64,000 nt of DNA from Motiliproteus sp. MSK22-1 (GTDB lineage: Bacteria; Pseudomonadota; Gammaproteobacteria; Pseudomonadales; Balneatricaceae): the NCBI RefSeq assembly GCF_001968815.1, contig NZ_MIEQ01000062.1, positions 1 through 64,000 on the forward strand, read 5' to 3'. This document shows, piece by piece, positions 63,113 to 64,000 of this stretch. The position numbers and the translations under genes are program-made. Below the pieces are notes generated by a model, which made no database searches, was not told the origin of the DNA, and saw nothing but the letters and a program-made list of their open reading frames with translations. Positions within the stretch are counted from its first letter, which is position 1, and each line of letters opens with the position of its first letter.

Positions 63113-64000
63113 GTGGCTGAAGAGGAAACGGGTCAGGAAAAATCAGAAGAACCCACGTCGAAGCGCTTGGAAGATGCCCGTAAAAAAGGTGATATTGCGC
63201 GCTCGCGGGAATTGAATACCACGGTATTGTTGTTAGCAGCAGCTGGTGGATTGCTCATCTTTGGTGCTCAGATTTCTGGTGATGTGGCCCAGATGATGAA
63301 GTACAACCTTTCTGTCAGTCGTGAAGCCATCTTTGACCCCATGCTGATGTTTCAGTACCTGGGGCACTCGATTATGTCCATGCTTCATTCGTTAAGTTTA
63401 TTCTTTGTGGTGTTGATTGTTGCTGCTCTGGTCGGGCCAATTGCTTTAGGGGGGTGGAATTTCAGCAGCGAATCGATTATGCCTAAATTCAGTCGCTTGA
63501 ATCCACTGGAGGGAATCAAGCGCATGTTTTCTTTGAAGTCCCTTATTGAGCTGCTAAAAGGGATCGGTAAGTTTTTAGTGGTTGGAGGCCTGTCTGTTGT
63601 TATTTTGCTTCTGCAGCAGGACGACTTGATTGGTATGGGTAGTGAACCCATCATTCCGGCTATGGAGCATGCCATGCAGGTGTTGGGCTGGGCCTTTCTC
63701 TGGATGTGCGCAACCATGATTTTTATTACCGCTATTGATGTGCCCTTTCAGCTCTACGATTATTCTAAAAAGCTCAAAATGACGCTTCAGGAAGTTAAGG
63801 ACGAGATGAAAAATACGGAAGGTAAGCCTGAAGTGAAAGGACGTATTCGTCAGCTTCAGCGGGAAATGTCCCAGCGCAGAATGATGGGGGAGGTGCCTGA
63901 GGCTGATGTGGTGATCACTAACCCGACCCACTACTCCGTGGCACTCAAATATAATCAAGTGGGCGGTGCTGCCCCGGTATTGGTTGCTAAAGGCGTTGAT
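63113..64000 (+). CDS. flhB: FlhB, export gate switch protein (5' part)
   Basis: The gene runs off the right edge; 296 codons are visible, and the end is expected about 80 codons later. It starts with GTG (63113) after a GAGG site. The product shows the FlhB N-terminus (EEPTSKRLEDARKKGDIARSRELNT), four membrane segments, and a cytoplasmic domain with the self-cleavage motif NPTH (ADVVITNPTHYSVAL). Cleavage at that site lets FliK switch export from hook to filament proteins. Confidence 0.96.
   Translation, partial: MAEEETGQEKSEEPTSKRLEDARKKGDIARSRELNTTVLLLAAAGGLLIFGAQISGDVAQMMKYNLSVSREAIFDPMLMFQYLGHSIMSMLHSLSLFFVVLIVAALVGPIALGGWNFSSESIMPKFSRLNPLEGIKRMFSLKSLIELLKGIGKFLVVGGLSVVILLLQQDDLIGMGSEPIIPAMEHAMQVLGWAFLWMCATMIFITAIDVPFQLYDYSKKLKMTLQEVKDEMKNTEGKPEVKGRIRQLQREMSQRRMMGEVPEADVVITNPTHYSVALKYNQVGGAAPVLVAKGVD

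Overview
The window comes from a motile, polarly flagellated gammaproteobacterium, probably a marine member of the Oceanospirillales/Alteromonadales/Pseudomonadales range. The grounds are gene order and families: a Pseudomonas/Vibrio-type flagellar locus (flgAMN, cheVR, flgB-L, fliC-flaG-fliDS, fleQ/fleS/fleR, fliE-R, flhB), a CrbS/CrbR acetate-control system, and sRNAs of the RsmY/RsmZ/CsrB type. The species cannot be named from the sequence alone.

Layout. 1-600: the 3' end of a 23S rRNA gene, a complete 5S gene, its terminator, and a decayed second 5S fragment. 600-1750: a small membrane-protein gene split by a frameshift, a CsrB/Rsm-type sRNA on the minus strand, and tRNA-Arg(CCU). 1.8-3.6 kb (minus): flgA, flgM, flgN, with a sigma-28 promoter before flgM. 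3.8-18.8 kb (plus): cheV, cheR, then rod, hook and junction genes flgB to flgL, with a very good sigma-54 promoter before flgB and a sigma-28 promoter before flgK. 18.8-24.8 kb: a fliT-like chaperone (minus), flagellin with two sigma-28 promoters, flaG, fliD, fliS. 24.9-31.0 kb: a flagellar glycosylation island (neuA-, neuB- and neuC-like genes, a pyruvyl-transferase-like gene, and a Maf glycosyltransferase on the opposite strand). 31.3-31.8 kb: two tandem copies of the same sRNA. 32-36.3 kb: fleQ, fleS, fleR. 36.5-49.5 kb: a non-flagellar block for acetate uptake and activation (acs, crbR, crbS, a two-gene VC_2705-type symporter, and a CBS/DUF294 protein with a DEDDh exonuclease). 49.9 kb to the end: fliE-F-G-H-I-J-K-L-M-N-O-P-Q-R and the start of flhB.

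How it fits together. FleQ with RpoN would switch on the early and middle flagellar genes, FleSR the hook genes, and FliA (sigma-28, not in the window) the late genes flgM, flgKL and fliC. FlgM is the anti-sigma factor that makes this switch. The neu genes can make a CMP-nonulosonic acid (sialic acid type) that Maf would attach to flagellin. CrbS/CrbR would sense an acetate-related signal and switch on acs and the symporter. A repeated inverted repeat (TAGAC-N4-GTCTA type) stands in front of exactly those two targets.

Most interesting points. (1) A three-copy sRNA family with GGA-loop hairpins, compensatory stem changes and a shared upstream inverted repeat, ATAGGAA-N3-TCCTAT. (2) A candidate CrbR operator found at two promoters. 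(3) A FleQ in which the LFRS c-di-GMP motif reads LFND. (4) Repeat-containing insertions in the surface parts of FlgE, FlgL and FliC.
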